Below, piece by piece: positions 34,214-44,274 of a stretch of 64,000 bases of DNA (positions within the stretch are counted from its first letter, which is position 1; each line of letters opens with the position of its first letter). The stretch is from assembly GCA_965213905.1 (NCBI GenBank), contig CBDCAK010000001.1:1-64000 (forward strand), given 5' to 3'. Both the position numbers and the translations under genes were made by a program. The DNA is from SIRX01 sp965213905 (GTDB lineage Bacteria; Actinomycetota; Rubrobacteria; Rubrobacterales; Rubrobacteraceae). The notes under the pieces are model-generated. The model worked only from the letters and a program-made list of their open reading frames with translations, was not told the origin of the DNA and made no database searches.

Positions 34214-35158
34214 ATGAGTATATTTCCGGCGAAAGTTTTGCTGGTGACCGACGGTTCCGTGGAGGCGGAACGGGCTTCGCGTGCGGCGGTCGAGTTGGCG
34301 GATAAGACCGGGTCCGAGTTGCACCTGGTCCACGTCTGGTCGGTGTCCCTTTACTATCACCCCGAGCGGCACGGGTATCCGGCGCAGTACGAAAAACAGA
34401 GGAAAGAGGCCCGGCGGCAACTCGACGAACAAGTGGAAAAAATCATTACGGCCGGTGGGGTTGTCGCTGAGGCCCACCTCGCGATTGGTGCTCCAGACGA
34501 AGAGATTGTCGCGACGGCAGAGGATATTGGCGCCGGGTTGGTTGTGATGGGCAGCAGGGGCTTGAGCGGGCTAAGGCGTTCTCTGCTGGGAAGTGTTTCT
34601 GAATCCGTAGTGAGTCACGCTCACTGTCCGGTTCTTGTGGTGCGCAAAGAACTCGGTAGAGAGGCCAGAGCAGGGCAACGAGAGGTCGAAGAGGTAAGCA
34701 TCTTTCCGACGAAGATTCTGGTTGCCACCGACGGCTCGCCAAGCTCAGCGCGCGCCGTTCAAGAGGCGGTGGATCTCGCCCATGCTACCGATTCGGAGCT
34801 GCATGTCGTCCACGTGATGCCGGTATCCACGCTGTACTCGTCGGCCGACATGGTGCTGGCCGCGGGCGTTCCTCTGTATGACGAAAGCCGTCAAAAGGCC
34901 GAGCGGGTGCTGGCCGAAGACGTCGAGAGGGCTAAGGACGCCGGAGCGACGATGGCGGAGGCCCATCTACTAGAAGGAAAGCCTGACGCCGGGGTCGTAG
35001 CCCTGGCCGAAGAGATTGAGGCTGGCTTGATCGTGGTCGGAAGCCAGGGTTTTGGTGCGCTGGCCCGCGCCTTGGTAGGCAGTACCTCGACCTCAATCGT
35101 TCGTCATGCACATTGTCCGGTAATGGTGATCCGGGACCAAGAAAAGGAGCTATCGTAA
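34214..35158 (+). CDS. Tandem universal stress protein
   Basis: 314 residues from ATG 34214; a start at 34166 is open but lacks a domain. Two Usp domains: residues 1-150 (IFPAKVLLVTDGSVEAERA to SVSESVVSHAHCPVLVV) and 165-310 (IFPTKILVATDGSPSSARAV to TSTSIVRHAHCPVMVI), each with the ATP-binding G-S-x-G-x12-G-S loop. The stop overlaps the next usp start (TAATG), so the genes are translationally coupled. First gene of the site C operon. Confidence 0.9.
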   Translation: MSIFPAKVLLVTDGSVEAERASRAAVELADKTGSELHLVHVWSVSLYYHPERHGYPAQYEKQRKEARRQLDEQVEKIITAGGVVAEAHLAIGAPDEEIVATAEDIGAGLVVMGSRGLSGLRRSLLGSVSESVVSHAHCPVLVVRKELGREARAGQREVEEVSIFPTKILVATDGSPSSARAVQEAVDLAHATDSELHVVHVMPVSTLYSSADMVLAAGVPLYDESRQKAERVLAEDVERAKDAGATMAEAHLLEGKPDAGVVALAEEIEAGLIVVGSQGFGALARALVGSTSTSIVRHAHCPVMVIRDQEKELS

Positions 35159-35625
35159 TGGCCGAAGTTTTCCCCACGAACATCCTGCTGGCAACGGACG
35201 GTTCCAGTGATTCGGACCGCGCCGCCGAGATGGCCGTGGACCTCTCCGCCAAGACCAACTCCGAGTTGCACGTGGTTCACGTGGGCGTAGAGTATTTCCT
35301 CTTTACCCACGACTACACAAGCCCGACCCAGTTCGAGGAGTTAAAGACAGAGCGCCAGGAGACTCTGGATGAGCAAGTGGAATCCATAGAAAAGGCCGGC
35401 GGCGCGGTTGCCGGGGCGCATCTCAGGATGGGACGCAGGGTGGATGCGGAGGTCGTAAACGTCGCGGAAGAGCTGGAAGCGGGCCTCATCGTCGTTGGTA
35501 GCCGGGGACAGGGCCGGTTAGCTCGTTCTCTGTTGGGAAGCGCCTCCGACAGCATCGTCCGGCATGCCCATTGCCCGGTGTTGGTGGTTCGTGAAGAAAA
35601 AGGAGGAGATGGAGTTCATGAATGA
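35158..35625 (+). CDS. Universal stress protein
   Basis: 155 residues from the ATG overlapping the previous stop. One Usp domain: FPTNILLATDGSSDSDRAAEM, ELEAGLIVVGSRGQGRLARSLLGSASDSIVRHAHCPVLVV. Start chosen by the TAATG overlap. It is the middle gene of the coupled trio and its end overlaps the third gene by 8 bp. Confidence 0.9.
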   Translation: MAEVFPTNILLATDGSSDSDRAAEMAVDLSAKTNSELHVVHVGVEYFLFTHDYTSPTQFEELKTERQETLDEQVESIEKAGGAVAGAHLRMGRRVDAEVVNVAEELEAGLIVVGSRGQGRLARSLLGSASDSIVRHAHCPVLVVREEKGGDGVHE

Positions 35626-36511
35626 AACACTGATCAACCGGATTCTGCTGGCGACCGACGGCTCGGAGGATGCGGTCCTCGCCGCCCGGGCCGCGACGGA
35701 TTTAAGCCGGAAGACCGGTGCCGAGCTACACGTGGCGCATGTTTGGCACATTCCCATTGGAGCCTGGCCTGCTATGTCGGACATGTACTCCTCCTACTAC
35801 GAGTTGCAGGCTGAAGAAGTACTCGCTGAGCAGGTTGAAGACATAGAGAAGGTCGGCGGTGAGGTGGCTGAATCCCACCTGAGGTCTCGCGCCGCGGCGG
35901 CGGATGAGCTGCTCTATCTCGCAAGGGAGGTGAATGCCGACCTCATAGTAATGGGCAGCCGGGGCGCAGGTCGGCTAAGGAGACTTGCTACGGGCAGCGT
36001 CTCCGAAGGTGTCGTACATCACGCGCACCTCCCAGTCCTCATGCTGCGTGGCGGAGGAGACGCTTGGCCTCCGAAGCACATAGTGGTAGGAGAAGATAGC
36101 TCCGAGCCGGCGCGCAGGGCGGGTGAGCTGGCAGCGGTAATAGGGAAGCTTTCCGGGGCCGGCATGAGCCTCGTAAGGGTCTACCCTGAGCTACCGGAGG
36201 TGTATGAAGAAGGACGCGAGATGAATCCCCGGATGACCGACGACGAGCTGTACCGGGCGGAGAAAGTGCTTGGAGAGAAGGCCGGTGAGCTGGAGGACAT
36301 TCTGGGTGCCCGTCCCAAGATCTCCATAGCCGTCGGGGATGCTGCGGAGGACCTGGTGGAGACTGCCCAAGACAGAAACGGAGAAAGCACGCTCATAGCC
36401 GTTGGAAGTCGGGGACTGGGGCCGATCAAGCGCTTCCGTATGGGGAGCGTATCGACCAAGGTGCTCCGGGCGGCAGAGGGTCCGGTGCTGGTCTATCCCT
36501 CGGAGACGTAG
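35618..36511 (+). CDS. Tandem universal stress protein
   Basis: 297 residues from ATG 35618, which follows AGGAGG; ATG 35609 is an alternative. The first Usp domain (NRILLATDGSEDAVLAARAAT to SVSEGVVHHAHLPVLML) is complete. The second (PKHIVVGEDSSEPARRAGEL to GSVSTKVLRAAEGPVLV) has the shorter, diverged form typical of second domains. Third gene of the operon behind site C. Confidence 0.9.
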   Translation: MNETLINRILLATDGSEDAVLAARAATDLSRKTGAELHVAHVWHIPIGAWPAMSDMYSSYYELQAEEVLAEQVEDIEKVGGEVAESHLRSRAAAADELLYLAREVNADLIVMGSRGAGRLRRLATGSVSEGVVHHAHLPVLMLRGGGDAWPPKHIVVGEDSSEPARRAGELAAVIGKLSGAGMSLVRVYPELPEVYEEGREMNPRMTDDELYRAEKVLGEKAGELEDILGARPKISIAVGDAAEDLVETAQDRNGESTLIAVGSRGLGPIKRFRMGSVSTKVLRAAEGPVLVYPSET

Positions 36512-36612
36512 CCGGACTGGAGTGCTTATGAGACATGGTAGCAGAAACTCTCAACGGAAAGCCAATGCTATTGTGAGTTCTCTGGTGCAAGCTATCGTTA
36601 CGATCCAAATTT

Positions 36613-37269
36613 TCATATCCGGTAAGTAGGAAATTCGGCGTTCGAGTCTGGAAGGTAATTGAGCGCGTGGATTATCGTCTCAGCGCACTTTTCGGGGCTG
36701 TCCAGGAGCCGGGCGTCAGAACGAACCTCTACGACCCGTACTCTGTGATCGAAAGACTTCTCGGAAACCTCTGTCAGGACGGCTCGCATGGCGGCCTGGC
36801 TGGCACGGAGGAGAGGGTCCGGCGTCCCCGCCGGATCTTCGACGTTCAACACCGCTACGCAGCCGTCTCCACCATCGCGCAGAGCCGGCAGGGAAGCCGC
36901 CAGGCAGTACATGAAGCCTTTGAAGTTGATGTCTATGGAACGCTCCCAGGCTTCGAGGCCGAGGCTCTCCAGAGGCGGCGCCGAGGCGCGGGCCATGAAC
37001 AGGAGGATGTCCAGGCTACCGTACTCCTCCAAAGCCGCCTCTACCAGGTGGGCCGGATGGCGACTTTTTGCGAGATGCGTGCCGACGACCAATGCCCGTC
37101 CGCCGGAAGCCTCGATCTCTCCCTGCAACGTCTCTAGCTCATCCCGGCTGCGGCCTCCCAAAGCCAGATTGACGCCCTGGCTCGCCAGTAGCCTGGCCGT
37201 CGCCTTTCCGCAAGGGGCAGAGGCGCCTAAGATTACGGCGGTCTTGCCCGACAGCGTTGTTTCGCCCAA
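36613..37269 (-). CDS. SDR-like protein lacking the catalytic Tyr-Lys pair
   Basis: 218 residues with the SDR fold: GKTAVILGASAPCGKATARLLA (nucleotide-binding loop, third glycine shifted), LGGRSRDELE, GSLDILLFMA where classical proteins have NNAG. At the active site DPLLRASQAAMRAV replaces Y-x-x-x-K. It may bind NAD(P) without reducing carbonyls, or be decaying. It lies at the end of the narKGJI-membrane protein run on the same strand, 9 bp after the previous stop. Confidence 0.7.
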   Translation of the reverse strand: MGETTLSGKTAVILGASAPCGKATARLLASQGVNLALGGRSRDELETLQGEIEASGGRALVVGTHLAKSRHPAHLVEAALEEYGSLDILLFMARASAPPLESLGLEAWERSIDINFKGFMYCLAASLPALRDGGDGCVAVLNVEDPAGTPDPLLRASQAAMRAVLTEVSEKSFDHRVRVVEVRSDARLLDSPEKCAETIIHALNYLPDSNAEFPTYRI

Positions 37270-37278
37270 TAGTTTCTC

Positions 37279-37818
37279 CTATCGTGTCCGCTGGTTCTGG
37301 TCTGGAGTTTTGATCGCCCCACCGGAGGTGCTCGTCGGCCCGATCTCCCACTCACCGAGAACCCCGCCGAAGAAACCTCCGAGGAGGTTGAGGATGAGCA
37401 GGGCAAGGCTCGCGAGCAGGGCGCCGCCGGCGAACCCGAGCGTCAAAGAGGGAAGTGGCAGGTCACCTTCGATCAAGAATATACCGGCGGTGGCCGCCGC
37501 GATGGCCCCGACGACAACCACAGCGGCCACCACGAAGATGAAGCCCAACACGGCCACCGCGACACCGTGTAATCCTCCATCCATCTGCGCCCGTCGGCCG
37601 GCCACGTACCCGCCCGCGAAGTGGGCCAGGAAGCCGGAGAGTAAGGAGATCGTCACGACTGCGGTGGTCAAGTTCTCGGTGTCCAGCACGTTCCCGCTGA
37701 ACAGCAGGATGTGAGCCGCCTCGAAGAGCAAGTTGAGCACAATGCCCGTGGCGATGGCGACGGCCCAACCCCAGATCACGGCTCCCCACCTTATCTTCTC
37801 TGAAAGTTCGCGAAACAT
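37279..37818 (-). CDS. Hypothetical four-helix membrane protein
   Basis: 179 residues from ATG 37818 (upstream reading to 37899 overlaps narI). Four transmembrane helices: GAVIWGWAVAIATGIVLNLL, TAVVTISLLSGFLAHFAGGYVAG, a valine-rich one and LASLALLILNLLGGFFGG. The GGYVAGRRA motif between helices 2 and 3 is seen in TIGR04086/YrzE-like membrane proteins. Downstream of narI by 16 bp, likely same operon. Function unknown. Confidence 0.65.
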   Translation of the reverse strand: MFRELSEKIRWGAVIWGWAVAIATGIVLNLLFEAAHILLFSGNVLDTENLTTAVVTISLLSGFLAHFAGGYVAGRRAQMDGGLHGVAVAVLGFIFVVAAVVVVGAIAAATAGIFLIEGDLPLPSLTLGFAGGALLASLALLILNLLGGFFGGVLGEWEIGPTSTSGGAIKTPDQNQRTR

Positions 37819-37834
37819 CTTTACCTCCCGGTCT

Positions 37835-38614
37835 TCATTCGACGCGTCGGCTCTGCTCGACCTTGGACGGAGCTTTTCCGGTCTTCCGGGCCCGCTCACG
37901 AGTCAGGCTTGCCTGGGGATTAGTGCTGCGATACTGGACGTAACTGCGGCGGAAGTAGCCCAGGGGTACGCTGAAGACGTGTACCAGGCTGGAGAAGGGC
38001 CACAAGGCGAACAGCACGAACGCCGAGAGGGTGTGGAGCTGGAAGATAAAGGGCGCACCGACCATGAGGCTGGCTTCGGGTCGGAACGCGAACAGGCTAC
38101 GGAACCAGACTCCTAGGGTGTCACGGTACTCGAACTCCGCCTGAAGCTCGTACTGGTTCGCGTACACCCGGTAGCCGACGGTGGCTCCCATGCCGAGCAG
38201 TATCACCACCATCAGCAGGGCGTCCGTTATAAAGCGCATCGCGTCGGTGTTTGCCCGGATGCGCGGGATGAACCAGCGCCGGAGGTTCAATAGCAGTATA
38301 CCGATTAGGGCGATAAAGCCGACCGGCGCACCCGCCCATAAAGCGAGCAGGTGGTAATTGTGATCCGTAACCCCAATAGCGCGGTAGAACTCCGCCGGAA
38401 CCAGCAGCCCCATGACGTGGCCGCCGAAGACGAACAGAAATCCCCAGTGAAAAAGCAGCACACCCCACATCAGCATCCGGCGCTCAAGGATCTGGCTGGA
38501 CTTCGGCGTCCATCCGTACTGGTCGTAGGCGTAGCGGTAGATGTGCCCTAGCACGAAGGTTACCAGCGCGAGGTAAGGGAAGATCACCCATAAAAACTGG
38601 TTCCAGAGGTTCAA
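37835..38614 (-). CDS. narI: Respiratory nitrate reductase gamma subunit (cytochrome b)
   Basis: 259 residues with five transmembrane helices. NarI motifs: N-terminal WNQFLWVIFPYLALVTFVLGHIYRY, then LMWGVLLFHWGFLFVFGGHVMGLL with heme-ligand histidines, and FIFQLHTLSAFVLFALWPFSSLVHVFSVP with the second pair. It passes quinol electrons via two b hemes to NarH. The start overlaps the narJ-like stop (ATGA). The gene is intact, but NarH and NarG, its partners, are missing or broken here. Confidence 0.9.
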   Translation of the reverse strand: MNLWNQFLWVIFPYLALVTFVLGHIYRYAYDQYGWTPKSSQILERRMLMWGVLLFHWGFLFVFGGHVMGLLVPAEFYRAIGVTDHNYHLLALWAGAPVGFIALIGILLLNLRRWFIPRIRANTDAMRFITDALLMVVILLGMGATVGYRVYANQYELQAEFEYRDTLGVWFRSLFAFRPEASLMVGAPFIFQLHTLSAFVLFALWPFSSLVHVFSVPLGYFRRSYVQYRSTNPQASLTRERARKTGKAPSKVEQSRRVE

Positions 38615-39155
38615 CGTTTCCTCCCGTGAAAAGTGACGTTACCGAGTTGCCCGCCCGGCGAAGCCGGTGGAGCCGGCGGCGCGTCTGCCGAGTAAGGATC
38701 CAGGCCCACGCTCTCTTCCGGCGGTCCTTGCACTATGAGCTTGCGCATCTCCTCTATCGTCGCCTCGTCCAGCTCCGGCAAGAATACGCCCAGGGCTTCG
38801 ATGAGCCAGGCGTAAGGACTTTTATCGTGCAGGAGGGAACGCCGCACAACCTCTATAGCCGCCCGGTGCTCGGCGAGCATCGTCAGTCCCGCTTCGGGGG
38901 CGGCAGCCGTGAACTCCAATAAGAGTGGGAGATAGTCCGGCAACTCGTTGGTATCCAGCGGATAGCCGGCCTGCGCGTAGGCCTCTTTCATGTCCGCGAG
39001 CGCCTGGCCACGCGCCCTGGAGTCCCCGTGGCGGTAGTAGGTCAGGTAAAGGTTGCCGCGCCGCTTGAAGTCGAAGTTCTCGGCGTAGCTTGCCTGTAAC
39101 GAGCGCGGAGATTCGTTCTCCCAGTAGCCGAGGAACCGGAGCATGGCGAGAGGGT
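38611..39155 (-). pseudogene. narJ: Nitrate reductase assembly chaperone NarJ, 5'-truncated
   Basis: About 180 codons. Clear NarJ core: SLQASYAENFDFKRRGNLYLTYYRHGDSRARGQAL, then NELPDYLPLLLEFTAAAPEAGL and a proline-rich tail. The first about 50 residues are absent; the coding sequence joins, out of frame, the interrupted 3' end of narG at about 39155. NarJ inserts the molybdenum cofactor into NarG. Without its own start it is unlikely to be made. Confidence 0.8.
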
Positions 39156-42100
39156 GCGCCAGGGAACCTTTCGGTCCACGTTTATGGTAAACGGGGAGTA
39201 GCGGCGGGTCCGGCTCTCGGTGCCAGACCACTCGGGGGAGACGATCACCTTCCGCGGCTGGCTCGTTATGTCGGCAAAGGTTATGAGATCTTCGCCCCGC
39301 TCTTCGGCGAGATCGGCGAGCTTCACCCCGGTGCGTTCCTCCAGTTGCTTGAAACCCTCGATGGACATGCGGCCGTTGGTCGTGCCGGAGAGAGCCAGGA
39401 TCGCGTCGCAGACCTGCTCGGCCCGCTTTATGGAGGGTCGTCCGTCGGCGAGACCGCCGCGCACAGTGCCGTTGCGGCCCTTGAGATACTCGATCTCCTG
39501 CACCGGCTTCCAGTTGTTGCCTTTCGCCCCGATCCCGACGTTCTCCACCGCCGGCCCGATGGCCGTCATCTTCTCGGCGACGGCGCCATAATCGCGCTCC
39601 ATAACGATGAGCTTCGGCATCGTCTTCCCGGGGATAGGCTCGCACTCGCCCTTTTTCCAGTCCAGCACTTGGCCCGAAGGTTGGGCCAGTTCGTCCGGCG
39701 TGTCGTGCAGGAGCGGCGCGGCGATGAGGTCTTTGCGGACGCCGAGGTGCTTCTTGCCCAACTTCGAGAAAGTTTCTGCGACGTAGTTGAAGATGTCCCA
39801 GTCGCTCTTGGCCTCCCACGGCGGGGTGATGGCCGGGTTGAACGGGTGGATGAACGGGTGCATGTCCGTGGAGGAGATGTCGTGTTTCTCGTACCACGTC
39901 GCCGTCGGCAACACGATGTCCGAGTAGAGTGACGAGCCGTTTTTGCGGAAGTCTATCGTGGTGAGCAGATCCAGCTTGCCCTCCGGGGTGTCGCGCCAGG
40001 TTAGCTCTTCGGGGCGCAGCTCCTCGGGCGACTCTTCGGAGCGGATCGTGGCGTCGGGGACGCCGAGTAGGTGCTTGAGGAAGAACTCGTGGCCCTTGCT
40101 GGAAGAGCCGAACAGGTTGCAGCGCCAGAGAGTGAGGACGCGCGGGAAGTTTTCCGGGGCGTCGGGGTCTTCGGCGGCGAATCGCAGGCGCCCCTCCTTT
40201 AGCTCCCGCACAACGTATTCTTTTACGTCTATGCCCTCGCGCTCGGCTTCATCCGTCAGGTCCAGCGGGTTGCGGTTGAAGCTCGGGTAGGACGGGAGCC
40301 AGCCGAGGCGGGCGGAGAGAGCGACGCAGTCGGCCATGTGCTTACCGGCGAGCTTTCCCTTACCCAGAGGGCTAGAGAGTTCGTCAGCCTTGAAAGTGTC
40401 GTAGCGCCACTGGCTGGAGGCCAGATACCAGAGGGCGGTGCCGGCCATGTGGCGGGTCGGGCGTGCCCAGTCGAAGGCGAAGCGAAGGCGAGGGTGGACC
40501 AGCCGGTTATAGGCCGGACTTTCTCCTGGCCGACGTAGTGGGCCCAGCCGCCGCCGTTTACGCCCTGGCAACCGCACATCATGACCAGCGCGAGCATGGA
40601 GCGGTAGATCTCATCGGAGTGGTACCAGTGGTTGGTGCCGGCGCCCATCAGGATCATGGATCGTCCTTCGGACCTCTCGGCATTGCGGGCGAACTCGCGC
40701 GCTATGCGCCTTACCCGCCCGGCATCCACGCCGGTGATCTCCTGCTGCCACGCGGGCGTGTAGGGTTCGGGATCTTCGTAGTCCGCGGGCCACTCGCCCG
40801 GCAACCCCTCGCGCCCGACGCTGTACTGGGCCAGCAACAGGTCGTAGACCGTCGTAACCAGGTGCCCCCCGACGCGCTTTGCCGGAACACCGCGGCGCAT
40901 CGTAATGCCGCCTTCGGACTCGCCCGTATCGAAGCGCGGCAAGTCCACCGCGACGAGCTCGTCGTGGGAGCCGAGGAGCGTCAGCGCCGGGTCGGTGTCG
41001 CCCAGTTCCAGGTTCCACTTCCCGACGCCTTCCTCGCCGTAGCGATGACCCATCGAGCCGTTCGGCACGACCGGCTCCCCGGATGCGGTGTCAACAAATA
41101 CCGTCTTCCACTCGTCGTTTTCGCCGAGTTCGGTGCCATCGCCGAGGTCGGCGGCGTGCAGAAAACGGTCAGAGACGTAAGCGCCGGCTTCGCCTTCATC
41201 ACGCTCGCGCAGCGTGACGAGCATCGGGAGGTCGGTGTATTTGCGGACGTAGTCCTGGAAGTAAGGGATCTGGCGCTCGACGTAGAACTCTTTGAGGATG
41301 ACGTGTCCCATCGCCATCGCCAGCGCGCCATCGGTGCCGGGCTGCACCGGGAGCCAGTGGTCGGCGAACTTGGTGTGGTCGGAGTAGTCGGGGCTCACGA
41401 CTACCGTCTTCTGCCCCTTGTAGCGGGCCTCGGTCATGAAGTGTGCGTCCGGGGCGCGGGTAATGGGGACGTTCGAGCCCCACATCATCAGGTAGGAGGC
41501 GTTCCACCAGTCGGCGGACTCCGGCACGTCGGTCTGGTCGCCCCAGACCTGGGGGGAAGACGGTGGCAGGTCCGCATACCAGTCGTAGAAGCTCGGGACG
41601 ATGCCTCCTAGTAGAGACATAAAGCGCGATCCGCCGGCGTAGGAGGCCATGCTCATTGCGGGGATCGGGGAGAAACCGATCCCCCGGTCCGGCCCATACT
41701 TCTTTATGGTGTAGACGTGGGCGGCGGACATAATCTCCGACACCTCCGGCCACGAGGCGCGCACGAGCCCGCCCTTGCCCCTCACAGACTTGTAGCGGCG
41801 AGCCTTCTCCGGATCTTCCACAATGGAGGCCCACGCGTCTACCGGATCTCCCGCCTCCGCTTTCGCCTCCCGGTACATCTCTACGAGAACGCCGCGCACG
41901 TAAGGGTACTTGATGCGGATGGGCGAGTAGGTGTACCAAGAAAACGAGGCTCCGCGGGGACAGCCGCGGGGCTCGTACTCGGGCATGTCGGGGCCGTTCG
42001 ATGGGTAGTCGGTCTGCTGGGACTCCCAGGTGATGATGCCGTCCTTGACGTAGACCTTCCAGGAGCAGGAGCCGGTGCAGTTTACGCCGTGGGTGGAGCG

Positions 42101-42247
42101 CACGATCTTATCGTGCTGCCACCGCTGGCGGTAGGCGTACTCCCACTCCCGGTCGCGGGCGCTGATCTCACTGTGCCCGTCGGCGCTCGTCTCTCCCTTG
42201 CGGAAGTATTGCAGGCCTCTCAGCAGAGGGTTCGTTGTATGGGCCAC
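39155..42247 (-). pseudogene. narG: Nitrate reductase alpha subunit NarG, frameshifted and 3'-truncated
   Basis: The first frame (42247 to about 40485) gives the N-terminal part, including HGVNCTGSCSW (FS0 cluster ligands) and YEPRGCPRG. At 40478-40490 a 5-bp duplication (CTTCG on the coding strand) shifts the frame; deleting it restores TLAFAFDWARPTRH. The second frame continues to VDRKVPWRTL, about residue 1027 of about 1230, then jumps into narJ. The C-terminal about 200 residues and all of narH are lost. Confidence 0.85.
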
Positions 42248-42268
42248 GCTCTTACGCTCCTTTCAAGA

Positions 42269-43573
42269 TCAAGCTTTCGAGGAAGATTGCCAGGTCCAGT
42301 TCGTCAGCCAGCCGACGACCGCGATGCCCGCGAGAGCCAGTCCGGCTATCACCAGAAATCCGCGGGCGTAGGCCAAGTCTCCCCCGGCGGCGCCCGCGAT
42401 GGCGCCCATAATCGGCGGCAGGACAAACCCGCTCAAAGCGCCCAAGCCCCCGACCCAGCCCGAGGCGCCCCCGACGGCGCGGGGCACGTAAAAGGCAACG
42501 AGTTTGAACACGATAGCGTTCTGGAGGCCCATGCCGGCCGCGATCATTATGGTCGCGATCACCGCGACGGTGAAGCTGCCGGAGAACGCCACCAGCAAAG
42601 CCCCCAGGATGATGAGCACGAAGTTTCCCGTAAGGGCGTAGCGGATCGAGATTCGATCCGAGAGCATCCCGCCGGGAACCCGGATCAGGGCCGTAAGGAG
42701 GCTGAACATGAGCGTCAGCAGGCCGGCCGTGGTAAAGGCGACGGCGTGTGTCTGGGTCCAGTAGGTCGGCAGCCAGGCCGTGAGCGCCAGAAACCCGCCG
42801 AAGGATATGAAGTAGAAGTACACCAGAGCCCAGGTCGCCGACTCCCCGGCGGCGCGCTTGAGCCCGCCCCACGTCGTGCCGGTTGGAATGAGATCCTGCC
42901 CGTACCGCCGCAATTGATCCTCACTGGGCTGTACTCCCTGCTTCTGAAGCTGGAACGACGGGGCGTCTTTTATAAAGACGGCGTAGGCAACGACGATAGC
43001 GGCCAGCCCCACGAACCAGAGCCCGTAGGCCGTCAGGATGCCGAGCGAGGCGACGACCGCCGGCAACAACCAGGAAAAGAGCCCCGGACCCGTATTACCG
43101 AGCCCGGCGTAGATCCCGAGCGGACCGCCCTGCTGTCGCTGGGGGAACCAGTACGAGACCTGCGAAATCCCCACCGAAAACGTGGCGATGCCGCAACCGA
43201 TCAAGACTCCAAGCCCCAGAAGCACCGGAAACAACCCTTCCATGTCGTCCGGGTAAGAGGTTCCCAACACCAAAAGCAACCCCGCCATACCGACGAGCGT
43301 GAGCCCGAGCAGCCACAGAAAAGGCGTCTTGCCGCCGGCTCGGTCCACCCAGGCGCCGAAAGGTATCCTCAACAGAGACCCCGTGAGGTTCGGGATGCCG
43401 GCCAGAAGACCGGCCTGCACCGGGGTCAGGCTGAGTATCTCCACGAATTCCGGCACCATCGGCCCGAAGACAGCCACGCCGGCAAACCCGCCAAAGAATC
43501 CCAGGGTCGCCAGCCACAGCGCCCCCTGACGACTACCCTGCACGGTAGCCCTCGTTCTCTCACTCATCCTCAC
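42269..43573 (-). CDS. narK: Nitrate/nitrite MFS transporter
   Basis: 434 residues, 12 transmembrane helices. NarK-family motifs: FFGGFAGVAVFGPMVPEF in helix 1, LLRIPFGAWVDR, GLGNTGPGLFSW and GASGWVGGLGALSGFVLPP, the nitrate signature glycine motifs of helices 5 and 11. It imports nitrate or exchanges it for nitrite. Twenty-one bases separate it from narG. It appears intact. ATG 43567 is an alternative start. Confidence 0.9.
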   Translation of the reverse strand: MRMSERTRATVQGSRQGALWLATLGFFGGFAGVAVFGPMVPEFVEILSLTPVQAGLLAGIPNLTGSLLRIPFGAWVDRAGGKTPFLWLLGLTLVGMAGLLLVLGTSYPDDMEGLFPVLLGLGVLIGCGIATFSVGISQVSYWFPQRQQGGPLGIYAGLGNTGPGLFSWLLPAVVASLGILTAYGLWFVGLAAIVVAYAVFIKDAPSFQLQKQGVQPSEDQLRRYGQDLIPTGTTWGGLKRAAGESATWALVYFYFISFGGFLALTAWLPTYWTQTHAVAFTTAGLLTLMFSLLTALIRVPGGMLSDRISIRYALTGNFVLIILGALLVAFSGSFTVAVIATIMIAAGMGLQNAIVFKLVAFYVPRAVGGASGWVGGLGALSGFVLPPIMGAIAGAAGGDLAYARGFLVIAGLALAGIAVVGWLTNWTWQSSSKA

Positions 43574-43704
43574 CCTCCTTCTCAGCCGTGGCCGACGCTA
43601 CCGACCCTTCTTTTCAATTCTAAACATGGTAAGAACGCACAGTCCTGTCATGCACAAAACAGACCATTTGATGCAATTCGCCACCGGGGACCACAACTTC
43701 CATC

Positions 43705-44184
43705 TCATACCTTCACCGCGAGCGCCACAACCGCCGCGCTAACCGCGATGTTCGACATCGAGGCCGCGAGAGACAGCCGCTGCAGTTCTCGCCGCTTGGC
43801 CGCAAAAGTTCTGGCCTCCTCGGCACTGCCGGCTCCCCTCTCGGCCTCCGCCAGCCTCGACAGCCGCCGCCCGAAGTAAGCGCCGTGGGATGCAACCAGC
43901 CCGAACAACACGAGCAGCAGCACGTACTCCATGTAGAACACGGGCCCGAAACCTATGAGCCCGCCATCCAGAATGGCAAAGACGAGCAGCAACACCAAGT
44001 TCGTTGTTCCTACCTTCGCGTATTGTTTCCCGATCGCGGAGCGCACACCGACCCGCTCCGCCTCGCCCCACTTCATCGCCTTTAAGATCGGCGATACCAC
44101 CACCGTCGTAAAGACTACGCCCCCGAGCCAGACCCCCGCAAGCAGTACGTGCAGCGTATGTATCGTCGCAGTCAAAATTCGCAC
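43705..44184 (-). CDS. Four-helix membrane protein (CopD/DUF4149-like)
   Basis: 159 residues with four hydrophobic helices. The first (TIHTLHVLLAGVWLGGVVFTTVVVSP) has the H-x-x-x-x-G-x-W-x-G pattern shared by CopD-type copper and heme-related membrane proteins. A short basic loop (RLSRLAEAERGAG) lies between helices 3 and 4. The Rrf2-type box at 44213-44231 lies 28 bp upstream of its start, so it may respond to nitric oxide or iron-sulfur damage. Confidence 0.65.
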   Translation of the reverse strand: MRILTATIHTLHVLLAGVWLGGVVFTTVVVSPILKAMKWGEAERVGVRSAIGKQYAKVGTTNLVLLLVFAILDGGLIGFGPVFYMEYVLLLVLFGLVASHGAYFGRRLSRLAEAERGAGSAEEARTFAAKRRELQRLSLAASMSNIAVSAAVVALAVKV

Positions 44185-44212
44185 CTCAGGGATGTTTGCG
44201 TATCCGGCATAA

Positions 44213-44231
44213 TATTACTTATTTTGTAATA
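44213..44231. promoter_or_regulatory. TATTAC-N7-GTAATA palindrome (Rrf2 box 1)
   Basis: Perfect 6-bp arms with a 7-bp AT spacer, between the divergent genes starting at 44184 and 44275. One of four copies. Confidence 0.65.
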
Positions 44232-44274
44232 GTAGTGCAAGCGAGTTCTTGGAGTTTGTGAAGAGGAGGGTTTT

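Noticed and set aside
39090..39932. Plus-strand 280-codon frame opposite narG
   Set aside because: It is the mirror of the NarG coding strand.
41717..43879. A 720-codon open frame on the plus strand opposite narG and narK
   Set aside because: It is antisense to clear NarG and NarK protein sequence and has the composition of a mirror frame in GC-rich DNA; no domain is seen.
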